DNA from: Bradyrhizobium glycinis
GTDB lineage: Bacteria; Pseudomonadota; Alphaproteobacteria; Rhizobiales; Xanthobacteraceae
NCBI RefSeq assembly: GCF_016031655.1
Contig: NZ_JACCHQ010000013.1
Coordinates: 1 to 64,000 of the forward strand
Reading direction: 5' to 3'
Length of the DNA stretch: 64,000 nt
This document shows, piece by piece, positions 27,963 through 37,510 of the stretch; the first letter of the stretch is position 1, and each line of letters begins with the position of its first letter. A model generated the notes under the pieces. The model did not search any database, was not told the origin of the DNA, and saw only the letters and a list, made by a program, of their open reading frames with translations. Made by a program: the position numbers and the translations under genes.

Positions 27963-29579
27963 TTACTCCGCCGCGAGCTTCACGTCCGGCGCGGCGGCGC
28001 GCACCTCGGCGTCGACCTGGGCTTCGAACTTGGCGAAGTTCTTCTGGAACATGCCGACCAGCGCGCGGGCGGTCTTGTCGAACTCGTCCTTGTCCTTCCA
28101 GGTATTGACCGGGTTGAGGATCTCGGACGGCACGCCCGGCAGCGCGGTCGGGACCGCGAAGCCGAAATACTTGTCGGTGCGGAATTCGACGTTGCGAAGC
28201 GAGCCGTCGAGCGCGGCGGTGAGCAGCGCGCGCGTCACCTTGATCGGCATGCGCGAGCCGACACCATACTTGCCGCCCGTCCACCCGGTGTTGACCAGCC
28301 AGCAATCGACATTGTGCTGGGCGATGAGGTCGCGCAGCATGTTGCCGTAGACGCTGGGGTCGAGCGGGAGGAAGGGCGAGCCGAAGCAGGTCGAGAATTC
28401 CGGCTGCGGCTCGTTGCCGAGGCCGCGCTCGGTGCCGGCAACCTTGGCGGTGTAGCCGGAGAGGAAGTGATACATCGCCTGCGCCGGCGAGAGCTTGGCG
28501 ATCGGCGGCAGCACGCCGAAGGCGTCGGCCGCCAGCATCACCACGTTCTTCGGCTGCGGCGCGCGGCCGGTGCGCGAAGCGTTGGGGATGAAGTCGAGCG
28601 GATAGGCCGAACGCGTGTTCTCGGTCTTGGAGCCGTCGTCGAAATCGACGACGCGGGTGTCCTCATCGAGTACGCAGTTCTCGAGCACCGCGCCGAAGCG
28701 GGTCGAGGCGGCATAGATCTCGGGCTCGGCTTCCTTCGAGAGCTTGATGCACTTGGCGTAGCAGCCGCCTTCGAAATTGAAGACGCCGTTCGGGCCCCAG
28801 CCGTGCTCGTCGTCGCCGATCAGGGTGCGGTTGGGATCGGCCGACAGCGTCGTCTTGCCGGTGCCCGACAGGCCGAAGAAGATCGCGGTGTCGCCCTTGG
28901 CGCCGACATTCGCCGAGCAGTGCATCGGCATCACGCCGCGCTCGGGCAGATAATAGTTCAGGGTGGTGAAGACCGACTTCTTCATCTCGCCGGCATAATA
29001 AGACCCGCCGATCAGGACGATCTTGCGGGCGAAATCGATCGCGACGACGTTCTCCGAGCGGCAGCCATGGCGTTTAGGGTCGGCGCGGAAGCTCGGCATG
29101 TCGATGATGGTGAGCTCCGGCACGAAGGTCGACAGCTCGATCGCCTCGGGGCGGATCAGCAGCGTGCGGATGAAGAGCGAGTGCCAGGCAAGCTCGGTGA
29201 AGACGCGCGTCTTGATCCGGTAGGCCGGGTCGGCGCCGCCATAGAGGTCCTGCGCGAACAGGCGCTTGCCTTCGGCGTGCTTGAGGAAGTCCTGATAGAG
29301 CGCCTCGAACTGCTCTGCGGTGATCGACTGGTTGCCGGCCCACCACATCTTCTTGTCGGTGGTGGCGTCGCGCACCGTGAACTTGTCCTTCGGACTACGC
29401 CCGGTGAACTCGCCCGTATCGGCACAAAGCGCGCCGTCGGCGGAGAGCACCGCCTCACCCCCTGCGAGTGAATATTGATAGAGCTGCGGCGCACCCAGGT
29501 TCCAGTGAACCTGCTTGAGATTCTTTAAGCCGAATTTGTCGGCGCCGAAGGCACCGTTGCGCACGCCCGTCTCTTGCAC
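27963..29579 (-). CDS. pckA: phosphoenolpyruvate carboxykinase (ATP)
   Basis: 538 residues, usual for the ATP type. The nucleotide-binding P-loop is at 236-244 (GLSGTGKTT) and the phosphate/metal block is at SADPNR (246-251). FTGRSPKDKF and GGSYYAGEMKKSVF are characteristic substrate-binding segments. The enzyme converts oxaloacetate and ATP to phosphoenolpyruvate, the first gluconeogenic step when growing on organic acids. It starts at a GTG (complement of 29577-29579) after AGGAGG with ideal spacing. In alphaproteobacteria pckA is commonly next to chvI-chvG and the PTS genes. Here two other genes (TPR-CHAT and HugZ-like) lie between them. Confidence 0.97.
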   Translation of the reverse strand: MQETGVRNGAFGADKFGLKNLKQVHWNLGAPQLYQYSLAGGEAVLSADGALCADTGEFTGRSPKDKFTVRDATTDKKMWWAGNQSITAEQFEALYQDFLKHAEGKRLFAQDLYGGADPAYRIKTRVFTELAWHSLFIRTLLIRPEAIELSTFVPELTIIDMPSFRADPKRHGCRSENVVAIDFARKIVLIGGSYYAGEMKKSVFTTLNYYLPERGVMPMHCSANVGAKGDTAIFFGLSGTGKTTLSADPNRTLIGDDEHGWGPNGVFNFEGGCYAKCIKLSKEAEPEIYAASTRFGAVLENCVLDEDTRVVDFDDGSKTENTRSAYPLDFIPNASRTGRAPQPKNVVMLAADAFGVLPPIAKLSPAQAMYHFLSGYTAKVAGTERGLGNEPQPEFSTCFGSPFLPLDPSVYGNMLRDLIAQHNVDCWLVNTGWTGGKYGVGSRMPIKVTRALLTAALDGSLRNVEFRTDKYFGFAVPTALPGVPSEILNPVNTWKDKDEFDKTARALVGMFQKNFAKFEAQVDAEVRAAAPDVKLAAE

Positions 29580-29864
29580 GAAAAAATCCTCCTAGAACCC
29601 GCGACACTCAGCGCGGCCAAGTTTGGCGCCGTCGCGCTCACCGTCAATATGGGCCGTTCGGCCTCGGCTGAACGACCTAATACTGGTGAACGCTGGCGTT
29701 GCCAAGCTGATCCCGCAGGATTTGGTTTATTCAAGGACCGCGCCAAACGTCGCGCATGTCAGCTCTGAAAGGACGCATCGAGAAAGTGCCGATGATCGCG
29801 CAACCAAATGCACGTTTGCGCGTTATGTCCGGTTATTGCGACGCACAATCGCTGCGCCAACGCC

Positions 29865-32459
29865 CTATTTTACCTCGCCCTCGCCGATCAGCGCGAACGG
29901 TCCCCACATCGCGGGATAAGCGTTGCGCGGCAACGAGGCGTCGTCGAGATAGGTTAACATCGCGCGGCGCAAGGCTTCGGCACGACCGAGCTTCGGTTCG
30001 TTCTTGAGCAGCTCGAACGTCGATGTGGTCAAGCGGGTCGCAGCCTCCGAATCCACGGCCCAATGCGACACCAGGAGCGCGCGGGCACCTGCATAGAAGA
30101 ACGAGCGCGCCAATCCCGACAACGCCTCTGCACCGGGCTTGTCGCCCGCGATGGTGTTGCAGGCGGACAGCACAACCCAATCGGCATTGAGCTTGAGCTG
30201 GGCCACTTCGCTCGCGGTGAGAAGACCATCGTCGAGCTCCGTCGCCTGGTCGGGGATGGAGAGCGCAAGCGAAGGCTCCCCCAATCCCTTGACGTCGCCG
30301 GCAACGAGGCCGTGGGTGGCAAAGTAGATGATGCCGTATTGAGCAAGCGCTGCCCGCTTGAGCGTCGTTTCGCTGGCGTCGCGGCCAAGATGGATGTCGG
30401 CCTCGGCAGCGCCGACGTCCCTCGCCACCGCGTTCAATTCATCGGCGGTATCGGGCAGCTGCGGCAGTGCATGCGCCAGCCGCGCACGATCCACGCCTGC
30501 GCCGCGCCAGAAGTCGGCATAGGCGGTCGTCGCAATGCTGCGTGCGGCGACCTTGCCGCTAGTGGCGCGCCGGTCGGCAGGCCCTTCGGCTGCAGGGTTG
30601 AACACGGGATCGCCGAAACCGGTCATCGGCTTGACGCTTTGATCCCTGCGGGCAAAAGCGCGCAGCGATTTAAGGCTGATCACCGACGGCAGCACCGAAA
30701 CGGCCTGACGCCGCAGCAGCCAGGCCGCGCCGCGATAGCCTTCGAGCTTATCCGGGATCGCAGCCTGCGGCTTCTCCGTGACCAGCAGATGAAACGGCAA
30801 TGCAGTCAATGCCGCCGACGGCACGACCAGCAGGTTGCGCTTGTCCTTGGTCAGCGCCTCGACCGGGCCGAGCAGCGCGACATAGAGCTCGTTGGCAAGG
30901 CCAAGGTCGAACAATCCCGATTTGCCGGATGCATCGCGCGCCTTGCCGACATCGAGCCCCCTGCGGAAAGCCGTGACCTTCTGTGCAACCGCGTCCGCTC
31001 CGAGCGGAATCTCCTTCCAGTCGACGCTCTCGCGCGTGATCGCGACGACATAGCTCCGCCTGTCGACGACGGAATAGATCACCATCGCCTCGTCGGACGC
31101 CAGCAGCGGCTGGATGTCCTTCACGGTCAGCGGCAGCGGGTTGGAGAGCGAGGAATAGTCGGGAAACTCGACGGCGAGTGTCTTCTGCAATCCATTGCGC
31201 GCGCTCGCGATCGCAGCGATCCGCGCACGGCTGCGCTGCTCGGTCGCGACGTCGCGCTGGGCCGATGGCTTCGACACCGCAGCGATGATCGCCTTGTCGA
31301 GCGCTTCGGACTCGGCGGCGAGATCCTGATCCTTGCGCACGAGCTCGGCGAGCCGGTCGCTGCCGGCGGCGAGCCGCACCGCGAGCTTGTTCACGGCGGA
31401 AGCGGCAGAGGATTGCGTCCCGCGCTGGATCGCACCGAGCGCATCGTCGAGCGCCTTTTCGTTCGCCAGCAGCGATTGCTGCCGCGCCGCGAACAGGATT
31501 GGCAGCACGACGCGCAGTTGCGCACGATTGGCCGCGAGCGTCTTCTGCGCGAACGGCAGGGCGTCCGCCGTCCGTCCCGCCGCCTGCAGGAAATCGGCGA
31601 GATTGCTCGTCGAGATCGCGACATCAGGATGATCGGGCCCGAGCGCACACTCGCGGATCGCCAGCGCGCGGCGATAGAGCGGCTCGGCATCGACATAACG
31701 CTGCTGGTGCTGATAGAGCCCGGCGAGATTGTTGAGCGAGCGCGCGACGTCGGGGTGTTCAGGCCCCAGCACCTTTTCACGGATCGCGAGCGAGCGCTTG
31801 ATCGGCGCTTCGGCATCGGCGTCGCGATCGAGGTCGCGCTCGACCTGTCCGATGTTGTTCAGGACCGTGGCGACCGCGGGATGCTCGGGACCGGCAGCTT
31901 TCTGATAGATCGCGAGCGCACGGCGGAACAGCGACTCGGCATCGGCAAAGCGCTCCTGCTTCACATAGAGCGTGGCGAGATTGTTGAGGGCCCGGCCGAC
32001 ATCGGGATGCTCGCGCGACAGGCTCTTTTCGCTGACGGCAAGCGCGCGCTTGAACAGCGGCTCGGCTTCAGCGAAGCGGCCCTGCCGCTGGTACAGCGCG
32101 GCCAGGTTGGTCAGCTCGGGCGAGATCAAGGCGGTGTCGAGGCCGAGCGACTTTTCCATCAGCGCGATCGCGCGCTTGTAGACCGGCTCGGCCAGATCGT
32201 CGCGGCCCTGCCCGGCATAGACCTGGCCGAGATTGTTGAGCGCGGCCGAAAGCTCGCGCCCGTCATTGCCCTTCTCCAGGCTCGCGACCATGGCCTGCGC
32301 CAGGGGCAGCGCTTCCGCATATTTGCCGGCCTGGTTGAGCGCGTTGATCCGCGCCCCCTGCGCGGCGAGATCGCCCTTCTGCGCGAGGGCCGGGGTGGCC
32401 AGCAAGGTGGCGATGGCAAGCGCCAGACCCGCCGTCCATGCCAAACGATGACGCGTCAT
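29865..32459 (-). CDS. exported TPR repeat plus CHAT (caspase-like) domain protein
   Basis: 864 residues from the ATG at 32457-32459, which follows GAGAGGGGTC. The N-terminus (LAWTAGLALAIATLLATPALA) is a signal peptide. Residues about 40-340 hold a series of 42-residue tetratricopeptide repeats of kinesin-light-chain type (AEPLFKRALAVSEKSL, HPDVGRALNNLA). The C-terminal CHAT domain has the caspase-like dyad: His716 in IIYFATHGLVAG and Cys767 in VVLSACNTIAGD, followed by LARSFFYAGARALLVSHW. CHAT proteins are cysteine peptidases in many regulatory or death systems; this one should act outside the cytoplasm. Target unknown. It lies between pckA and the HugZ-like gene, all on the minus strand. 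Confidence 0.9.
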   Translation of the reverse strand: MTRHRLAWTAGLALAIATLLATPALAQKGDLAAQGARINALNQAGKYAEALPLAQAMVASLEKGNDGRELSAALNNLGQVYAGQGRDDLAEPVYKRAIALMEKSLGLDTALISPELTNLAALYQRQGRFAEAEPLFKRALAVSEKSLSREHPDVGRALNNLATLYVKQERFADAESLFRRALAIYQKAAGPEHPAVATVLNNIGQVERDLDRDADAEAPIKRSLAIREKVLGPEHPDVARSLNNLAGLYQHQQRYVDAEPLYRRALAIRECALGPDHPDVAISTSNLADFLQAAGRTADALPFAQKTLAANRAQLRVVLPILFAARQQSLLANEKALDDALGAIQRGTQSSAASAVNKLAVRLAAGSDRLAELVRKDQDLAAESEALDKAIIAAVSKPSAQRDVATEQRSRARIAAIASARNGLQKTLAVEFPDYSSLSNPLPLTVKDIQPLLASDEAMVIYSVVDRRSYVVAITRESVDWKEIPLGADAVAQKVTAFRRGLDVGKARDASGKSGLFDLGLANELYVALLGPVEALTKDKRNLLVVPSAALTALPFHLLVTEKPQAAIPDKLEGYRGAAWLLRRQAVSVLPSVISLKSLRAFARRDQSVKPMTGFGDPVFNPAAEGPADRRATSGKVAARSIATTAYADFWRGAGVDRARLAHALPQLPDTADELNAVARDVGAAEADIHLGRDASETTLKRAALAQYGIIYFATHGLVAGDVKGLGEPSLALSIPDQATELDDGLLTASEVAQLKLNADWVVLSACNTIAGDKPGAEALSGLARSFFYAGARALLVSHWAVDSEAATRLTTSTFELLKNEPKLGRAEALRRAMLTYLDDASLPRNAYPAMWGPFALIGEGEVK

Positions 32460-32523
32460 GACCCCTCTCGCGGCGACCCCGAAAATCAGCACAGTCATGG
32501 GTCGCGGCGATCGGTAGCGGCGT

Positions 32524-33273
32524 TCAAGTGGTTGCGCCCTGGTCCATCTTCCTGCGCGCTTCGCCAGCGAGGCGGACCAGCATCTTGCGAAGCGCCGTGC
32601 CATCCGTCACCCGCTCCGGGAAGTCCAGCCGCAGCGTGGCCTGGCCGTCCTGCATGTCGAGGCCTTCGGGATCACAGCCGGTGCAGCGCCAGTCGCCCTC
32701 GGCGGCGTCGAGCAGCTTCGTTGCATAGAGATTGAGGGCGTCGCGATGGTCGGCGTTCATGTGCTCGACGGCGCTCGCCTCCGCCGCCAGCAGATCCTCG
32801 GCGCCGGTGAGGTCGATCAGGAATTGCTCGGGCTTGAGGTCGACGATCCGGCCGAAGCCGGCGACCAGATGGGTTCCCGTGGGCCGGATCAGGAAGAAGG
32901 AGAAATCCTTAAACGAAACAAAGCCTTCTGCTGAGGGATGGGCACTAAGATACCGCCGCTGGATTAGATCCCTGGCGGAATCGGCCTCCTCGGCACGGCC
33001 GGACAGCATGATCCGAGCGCCTTCCAGCGGATCGCCCGCCGCCCGCTCGTCCAGCATTAGCGAGACCCTGGAGTCCGCGAGGATGTTCTTGGTGTGCACG
33101 GCGAGGCGCGAGATCAACAGGATCGGCGAGCCGTCGGGATGGCTGGCCAGATTGACCAGGGAACAATAGGGATCGCCGCTGCCGGCCATCAGCGTCGCCA
33201 GAGCCCCCTGCCGGGACCGCCTCAGCAATGATTTGGCGAGCTTTGCGGGGTCGAAATCGGGGGTCGGTTGCAT
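32524..33273 (-). CDS. HugZ-like/DUF2470 flavin-fold protein (possible haem utilisation)
   Basis: 249 residues from the ATG complementary to 33271-33273. The N-terminal half is a pyridoxamine-phosphate-oxidase/flavin-reductase split-barrel (GALATLMAGSGDPYCSLVNL, SRVSLMLDE), and the C-terminal DUF2470 part has AVEHMNADHRDALNLYA. This two-part design is that of HugZ-type haem oxygenases, though many members have unknown roles. No haem genes are nearby. It lies 64 bases upstream of the TPR-CHAT gene on the same strand, so co-transcription is plausible. It is divergent from chvI. Confidence 0.82.
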   Translation of the reverse strand: MQPTPDFDPAKLAKSLLRRSRQGALATLMAGSGDPYCSLVNLASHPDGSPILLISRLAVHTKNILADSRVSLMLDERAAGDPLEGARIMLSGRAEEADSARDLIQRRYLSAHPSAEGFVSFKDFSFFLIRPTGTHLVAGFGRIVDLKPEQFLIDLTGAEDLLAAEASAVEHMNADHRDALNLYATKLLDAAEGDWRCTGCDPEGLDMQDGQATLRLDFPERVTDGTALRKMLVRLAGEARRKMDQGATT

Positions 33274-33514
33274 CGGCTTTCTCGGCTCAGGTGGTTGCAA
33301 GGAGGGCCTTTTTTCGGGTAAACGGGGGCCCGGTTATGGGTCGAGATGCGGCGAATCTGCCGTGTTTCGTGGAACTTGGTCACACTTCAGCCCAGCTTGC
33401 ATTGCTCGGTGACAAGGTTCGAACGCCACGTCGGCACCCATGTATGCGGCGCATCACTGATTGCTCGCCGTTTCAAGCCACGACCCAAACGGAAAGCAGA
33501 AAGCAGAGAGGCTC

Positions 33515-34216
33515 ATGCCCACAATCGCTTTGGTCGACGACGACCGCAACATTCTCACATCCGTCTCGATCGCGCTGGAAGCCGAAGGCTACCGTATCAT
33601 GACCTACACCGACGGTGCCTCCGCACTCGACGGTTTCCGCACCACCCAGCCCGATCTCGCCATCCTCGACATCAAGATGCCGCGCATGGACGGCATGGAG
33701 ACGTTGCGCCGTCTCAGGCAGAAGTCCGACCTGCCGGTGATCTTCCTCACCTCCAAGGACGAGGAGATCGACGAGCTGTTCGGCCTCAAGATGGGCGCAG
33801 ACGACTTCATCCGCAAACCGTTCTCGCAGCGTCTGCTGGTCGAGCGCGTCAAGGCGGTGCTGCGGCGCTCGGCGCCGAAGGACCCGACCGTCGCGCCGAA
33901 GGAGAACGACGCCAAGGCGCTCGACCGCGGCCTGCTGCGCATGGACCCCGAGCGCCATACCTGCACCTGGAAGAACGAGCCGGTAACGCTCACCGTGACC
34001 GAATTCCTGATCCTGCAGGCGCTCGCGACCCGGCCCGGCGTGGTGAAGAGCCGCAACGCGCTGATGGACGCCGCCTATGACGACCAGGTCTATGTCGACG
34101 ACCGCACCATCGACAGCCACATCAAGCGGCTGCGCAAGAAGTTCAAGGTGGTCGACAACGAGTTCGAGATGATCGAGACGCTCTACGGCGTCGGCTACCG
34201 TTTCAAGGAAGCCTGA
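33515..34216 (+). CDS. chvI: response regulator ChvI (OmpR type)
   Basis: 233 residues. The receiver domain has acidic residues 8-10 (VDDDR), phospho-acceptor Asp52 (AILDIKMPRMDG), Thr79 (FLTSKDE) and Lys101 (IRKPF). The C-terminal winged-helix DNA-binding domain ends with RTIDSHIKRLRKKF and IETLYGVGYRF. ChvI is the regulator of the ChvG-ChvI system that responds to acid and envelope stress and controls exopolysaccharide, motility and symbiosis genes in rhizobia. The start at 33515 removes an upstream in-frame extension not seen in the family. chvG follows after about 110 bp. Confidence 0.95.
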   Translation: MPTIALVDDDRNILTSVSIALEAEGYRIMTYTDGASALDGFRTTQPDLAILDIKMPRMDGMETLRRLRQKSDLPVIFLTSKDEEIDELFGLKMGADDFIRKPFSQRLLVERVKAVLRRSAPKDPTVAPKENDAKALDRGLLRMDPERHTCTWKNEPVTLTVTEFLILQALATRPGVVKSRNALMDAAYDDQVYVDDRTIDSHIKRLRKKFKVVDNEFEMIETLYGVGYRFKEA

Positions 34217-34328
34217 GGCGCCCCCTCCACGGCGATCGAGAGCATCTCCGGTTCTCGTTCCATCGGGACGAGGATCGCTCTAGGATGCGGGGACCTTCGC
34301 ACGGGCCGTCCTAACGCGGGCGTAAGCA

Positions 34329-36125
34329 TTGCTTGACCGAACGCAGCCTGACCCTAACCAGAGCGCCGGGGATATCGCATCCGACGGCGTTCGGGAGCAC
34401 GTTGCCGAGGACAAGCCGCAGGGCTTCCGGCCGCTGAACTGGCTGAAACGCGCCGGGCAGTTCTTCTTCGCGCTGTCCTTCTCGAGCCTGACCCGCCGCA
34501 TCGTCTCGCTCAACCTCGCCGGCCTCGTCGCGCTGGTGGCGAGCATCCTGTACCTGTCGCAATTCCGTGCCGGCCTGATCGACGCGCGCGCCCAGAGCCT
34601 CCTGGTCCAGGCCGAGATCATCGCCGGCGCGATCGCGGCCTCTGCCACGGTGCAGACCAACGCCATCACCATCGATCCCGACCGGCTGCTCGACCTCAAG
34701 CCGGGCGAGACCTATGGCGGCTCGGATGAGTATTCGCCGCTGGACTTCCCGATCAATCCGGAGCGCGTCGCGCCGGTGCTGCGCACCTTGATCTCGCCGA
34801 CCAAGACGCGCGCCCGCATCTACGATCCGAACGGCAGCCTGCTGCTCGACAGCCGCAACCTCGAAAACGTGCTGCGCTTTCCGCTGCCGCCGCCGGCCGA
34901 CAAACCCGGCATCATCGAGCGCGGCAAGGTCGCGGTGCGCACCTGGCTGAACCGCGGCGACCTGCCGCTCTATCGCGAGCTCGGGCCCGAGAACGGCAAC
35001 GGCTATGCCGAAGTGGGCGACGCCCTCCAGGGCCAGAAACGCTCGATGGTGCGGGTCAATGCACGCGGCGAGGTGATCGTCTCGGTCGCAGTCCCCGTGC
35101 TGCGTTCGCGCGCGATCCACGGCGCCTTGATGCTGTCGACGCAAGGCGACGACATCGACCAGATGGTCACCGCCGAGCGCCTCGCCATCCTGAAGGTCGG
35201 CGGCGTCGCCGCCGCCGTCATGATCATGCTGTCGCTGCTGCTGGCGAGCACGATCGCAGGTCCCGTGCGCCGGCTCGCCGACAGCGCCGAACGCGTCCGC
35301 CGCCGCATCAAGGCCCGGATCGAGATCCCCGATTTCACCCGCCGCCGCGACGAGATCGGCCACCTCTCCGGCGCGCTGCGCGATATGACCAGCGCGCTCT
35401 ACAGCCGCATCGAGGCGATCGAGATGTTCGCCGCCGACGTTGCCCATGAGTTGAAGAACCCGCTGACCTCGCTGCGCTCGGCGGTCGAGACGCTGCCGCT
35501 GGCGCGCAACGAGAACAGCCGCGCGCGACTGCTCGAGGTGATCGAGCACGACGTCAAGCGGCTCGACCGGCTGATCTCCGACATCTCCGACGCCAGCCGG
35601 CTCGATGCCGAGCTGCAGCGCCAGGATGCGATCCCGGTCGATTTGCGCCGGCTGCTGACGACGCTGGCCTCCGTCGCCAACGAAACCAAACTCGGCCACG
35701 ACGTCGCGGTCGAAACGCGGTTCGAAGGCCGCAGCCCGACCGACACATTCGCCGTGAGTGGCCACGATTCGCGGCTCGGACAGGTCGTCTCCAACCTGCT
35801 CTCCAACGCGCAATCCTTCTCCGAACCCGGCAGCAAGGTGCGCCTCACCTGTCGGCGCGTGCGCGGCGAGATCGAGATCGTGGTCGACGACGACGGGCCC
35901 GGCATTCGCGAGGACGCGCTGGAGCGCATCTTCGAGCGCTTCTACACCGACCGCCCGCATCAGGGCTTTGGCCAGAACTCCGGCCTCGGCCTGTCGATCT
36001 CGAAGCAGATCGTCGACGCCCATGGCGGACGGATCTGGGCGGAGAACCGTCCAGGCCCGCCGGACGCCGACGGCACTCCGACAATTGCCGGCGCGCGCTT
36101 CGTGGCGAGGCTGCCGGCGCTATGA
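34329..36125 (+). CDS. chvG: sensor histidine kinase ChvG
   Basis: 598 residues. Two membrane segments (IVSLNLAGLVALVASILYL and VGGVAAAVMIMLSLLLAS) enclose a periplasmic sensor region. A HAMP linker (GPVRRLADSAERVRRRI) follows, then the dimerisation box with phospho-His373 in VAHELKNPLTSL. The ATPase boxes are present: N (LSNAQSFS), G1 (VVDDDGPGI), F (FERFYTDRP) and G2 (GLGLSI). The only reasonable start is TTG at 34329. Its stop overlaps the hprK ATG by four bases. ChvG senses envelope/acid signals and phosphorylates ChvI. Confidence 0.95.
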   Translation: MLDRTQPDPNQSAGDIASDGVREHVAEDKPQGFRPLNWLKRAGQFFFALSFSSLTRRIVSLNLAGLVALVASILYLSQFRAGLIDARAQSLLVQAEIIAGAIAASATVQTNAITIDPDRLLDLKPGETYGGSDEYSPLDFPINPERVAPVLRTLISPTKTRARIYDPNGSLLLDSRNLENVLRFPLPPPADKPGIIERGKVAVRTWLNRGDLPLYRELGPENGNGYAEVGDALQGQKRSMVRVNARGEVIVSVAVPVLRSRAIHGALMLSTQGDDIDQMVTAERLAILKVGGVAAAVMIMLSLLLASTIAGPVRRLADSAERVRRRIKARIEIPDFTRRRDEIGHLSGALRDMTSALYSRIEAIEMFAADVAHELKNPLTSLRSAVETLPLARNENSRARLLEVIEHDVKRLDRLISDISDASRLDAELQRQDAIPVDLRRLLTTLASVANETKLGHDVAVETRFEGRSPTDTFAVSGHDSRLGQVVSNLLSNAQSFSEPGSKVRLTCRRVRGEIEIVVDDDGPGIREDALERIFERFYTDRPHQGFGQNSGLGLSISKQIVDAHGGRIWAENRPGPPDADGTPTIAGARFVARLPAL

Positions 36126-36646
36126 ACGAAGGTGAGCCCAGCGTTCACGCCTCTGCCGTCAAGGTCGGGCCTTTCGCCGTGCTGATCCGCGGGCCCTCAG
36201 GGGCCGGCAAGTCGCGACTTGCCTTCGATCTGATCATGGCGGGGCGCTCGGGCGTTGTGGAAAGGGCCGTTCTTGTCGGTGACGACCGTGTCCATCTGGC
36301 GACACTCGGCGATGAAATTGAGGTCCGACCCGCGCCTCGTCTGGCGGGCCTGATCGAGATCCGGGGCCTCGGAATCCGCCGCTGCGACTTCGTGGAGCAT
36401 GCGACCGTCGGTCTCGTGGTCGATCTGGCCGCCTCGGACGCGGAGCGCCTGCCGCCGGCCGAAGCCCTGAAAACCAGCATTTTTGGTGTCGAAATACCGC
36501 GAATTCCTGTTGCCCGCGACTATTCGCCCCTTCCTCTGGTTGTTGCGGCCTTGACCACTACCAAGAGTTCATCTTCCGTTAACCCGTCAGGCGATTGTTT
36601 GAAGGGAAATGGTAACCATATGAACCCCACTATCGCGACCGAATAG
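36122..36646 (+). CDS. hprK: HPr kinase/phosphorylase, short alphaproteobacterial form
   Basis: 174 residues, shorter than the roughly 310 of Firmicutes because the N-terminal domain is absent, as is usual in alphaproteobacteria. The P-loop is GPSGAGKS at 24-31, and DRVHLA plus LIEIRGLGI are family motifs. It phosphorylates or dephosphorylates HPr on the regulatory Ser61 of the HPr gene at 37178. It is coupled to chvG (four-base overlap) and leads a run to EIIA-Man and HPr. The C-terminal tail is rich in Ser and Asn and is not conserved. Confidence 0.92.
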   Translation: MNEGEPSVHASAVKVGPFAVLIRGPSGAGKSRLAFDLIMAGRSGVVERAVLVGDDRVHLATLGDEIEVRPAPRLAGLIEIRGLGIRRCDFVEHATVGLVVDLAASDAERLPPAEALKTSIFGVEIPRIPVARDYSPLPLVVAALTTTKSSSSVNPSGDCLKGNGNHMNPTIATE

Positions 36647-36779
36647 ACCGGCGCAGCTCCCCTCATCCATCCGTCTAGATTCAGGGAGATACGCAACATC
36701 CCCTCTTGCGCGGGGGCTCTGGATGGTCAAAGTGGCGCGTTCGTGCGGTGCACCAAAAGCGCCCGCGAGGAGTTTTCCG

Positions 36780-37181
36780 ATGATTGGTCTAGTACTTGTG
36801 ACCCACGGGCGCCTTGCCGACGAATTCAAGGCGGCGCTTGAGCATGTCATGGGTCCACAAAAGCAAATCGAAGCGATCACGATCGGCGCCGAGGATGATT
36901 CCGATCTCTGCCGAAGCGACATCATCGAGGCGGTCAACCGCGTCGATTCCGGCGACGGCGTTGCGATCCTCACCGACATGTTCGGCGGCACGCCGTCGAA
37001 CCTCGCGATATCCTGCATGAGCCGACCCAAGGTCGAAGTGCTCGCGGGCATTAACCTGCCCATGCTGGTTAAGCTCGCCAAGGTGCGCGAGGAGCGATCG
37101 CTGCCCGACGCGATCGCGATGGCGCAGGAAGCCGGCCGCAAATACGTCACCATCGCCAGCCGCGTGCTCGCCGGCAAATGA
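36780..37181 (+). CDS. PTS EIIA component, mannose/fructose type
   Basis: 133 residues from the ATG at 36780, preceded by GAGGAG at seven bases. The phospho-acceptor histidine is His9 in IGLVLVTHGRLADEF, and AILTDMFGGTPSNLA is the mannose-EIIA family block. It receives phosphate from HPr. No EIIB/EIIC sugar permease is nearby, so with HPr kinase and HPr it makes a regulatory PTS that signals carbon or nitrogen state, as known in rhizobia. It overlaps the HPr start by four bases. Confidence 0.93.
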   Translation: MIGLVLVTHGRLADEFKAALEHVMGPQKQIEAITIGAEDDSDLCRSDIIEAVNRVDSGDGVAILTDMFGGTPSNLAISCMSRPKVEVLAGINLPMLVKLAKVREERSLPDAIAMAQEAGRKYVTIASRVLAGK

Positions 37182-37495
37182 GCGAGGAGGCGCCACAAGC
37201 CGCGACCGGCGTGCCCGCGGGCGCGATCTCCAAGGATCTCCTCATCATCAACAAGCGCGGCCTGCATGCGCGCGCCTCGGCGAAATTCGTCCAGGCGGTC
37301 GAGCGCTTCGACGCGCAGGTGTGGGTGACGCGCGGCGGCGAGACCGTCGGCGGCACCTCGATCATGGGCCTGATGATGCTCGCCGCGGGTCCCGGGACGA
37401 CGATCACGGTGGCGGCGGCAGGGACCGACGCCGAAGCCGCGCTCGCGGCAATCACGGAGCTCGTTGAAAGCAAGTTCAACGAGGAAGGGGTTTAG
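37178..37495 (+). CDS. ptsH: HPr phosphocarrier protein
   Basis: 105 residues. The active-site His30 is in IINKRGLHARASAKF, and the regulatory serine target of HPr kinase is Ser61 in GGTSIMGLMML. An N-terminal extension of about 15 residues before the HPr fold is unusual in length. It starts four bases inside the EIIA gene (ATGA) and completes the chvI-chvG-hprK-EIIA-HPr set. EI (PtsP) is expected elsewhere. Confidence 0.95.
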   Translation: MSEEAPQAATGVPAGAISKDLLIINKRGLHARASAKFVQAVERFDAQVWVTRGGETVGGTSIMGLMMLAAGPGTTITVAAAGTDAEAALAAITELVESKFNEEGV

Positions 37496-37510
37496 GGGCT
37501 TCGTCAATGA

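Noticed and set aside
30063..32735. 890-codon plus-strand frame opposite the TPR-CHAT gene
   Set aside because: It mirrors the TPR codons, giving repetitive Arg/Glu/Gly text; the minus frame carries signal peptide, TPR and CHAT motifs.
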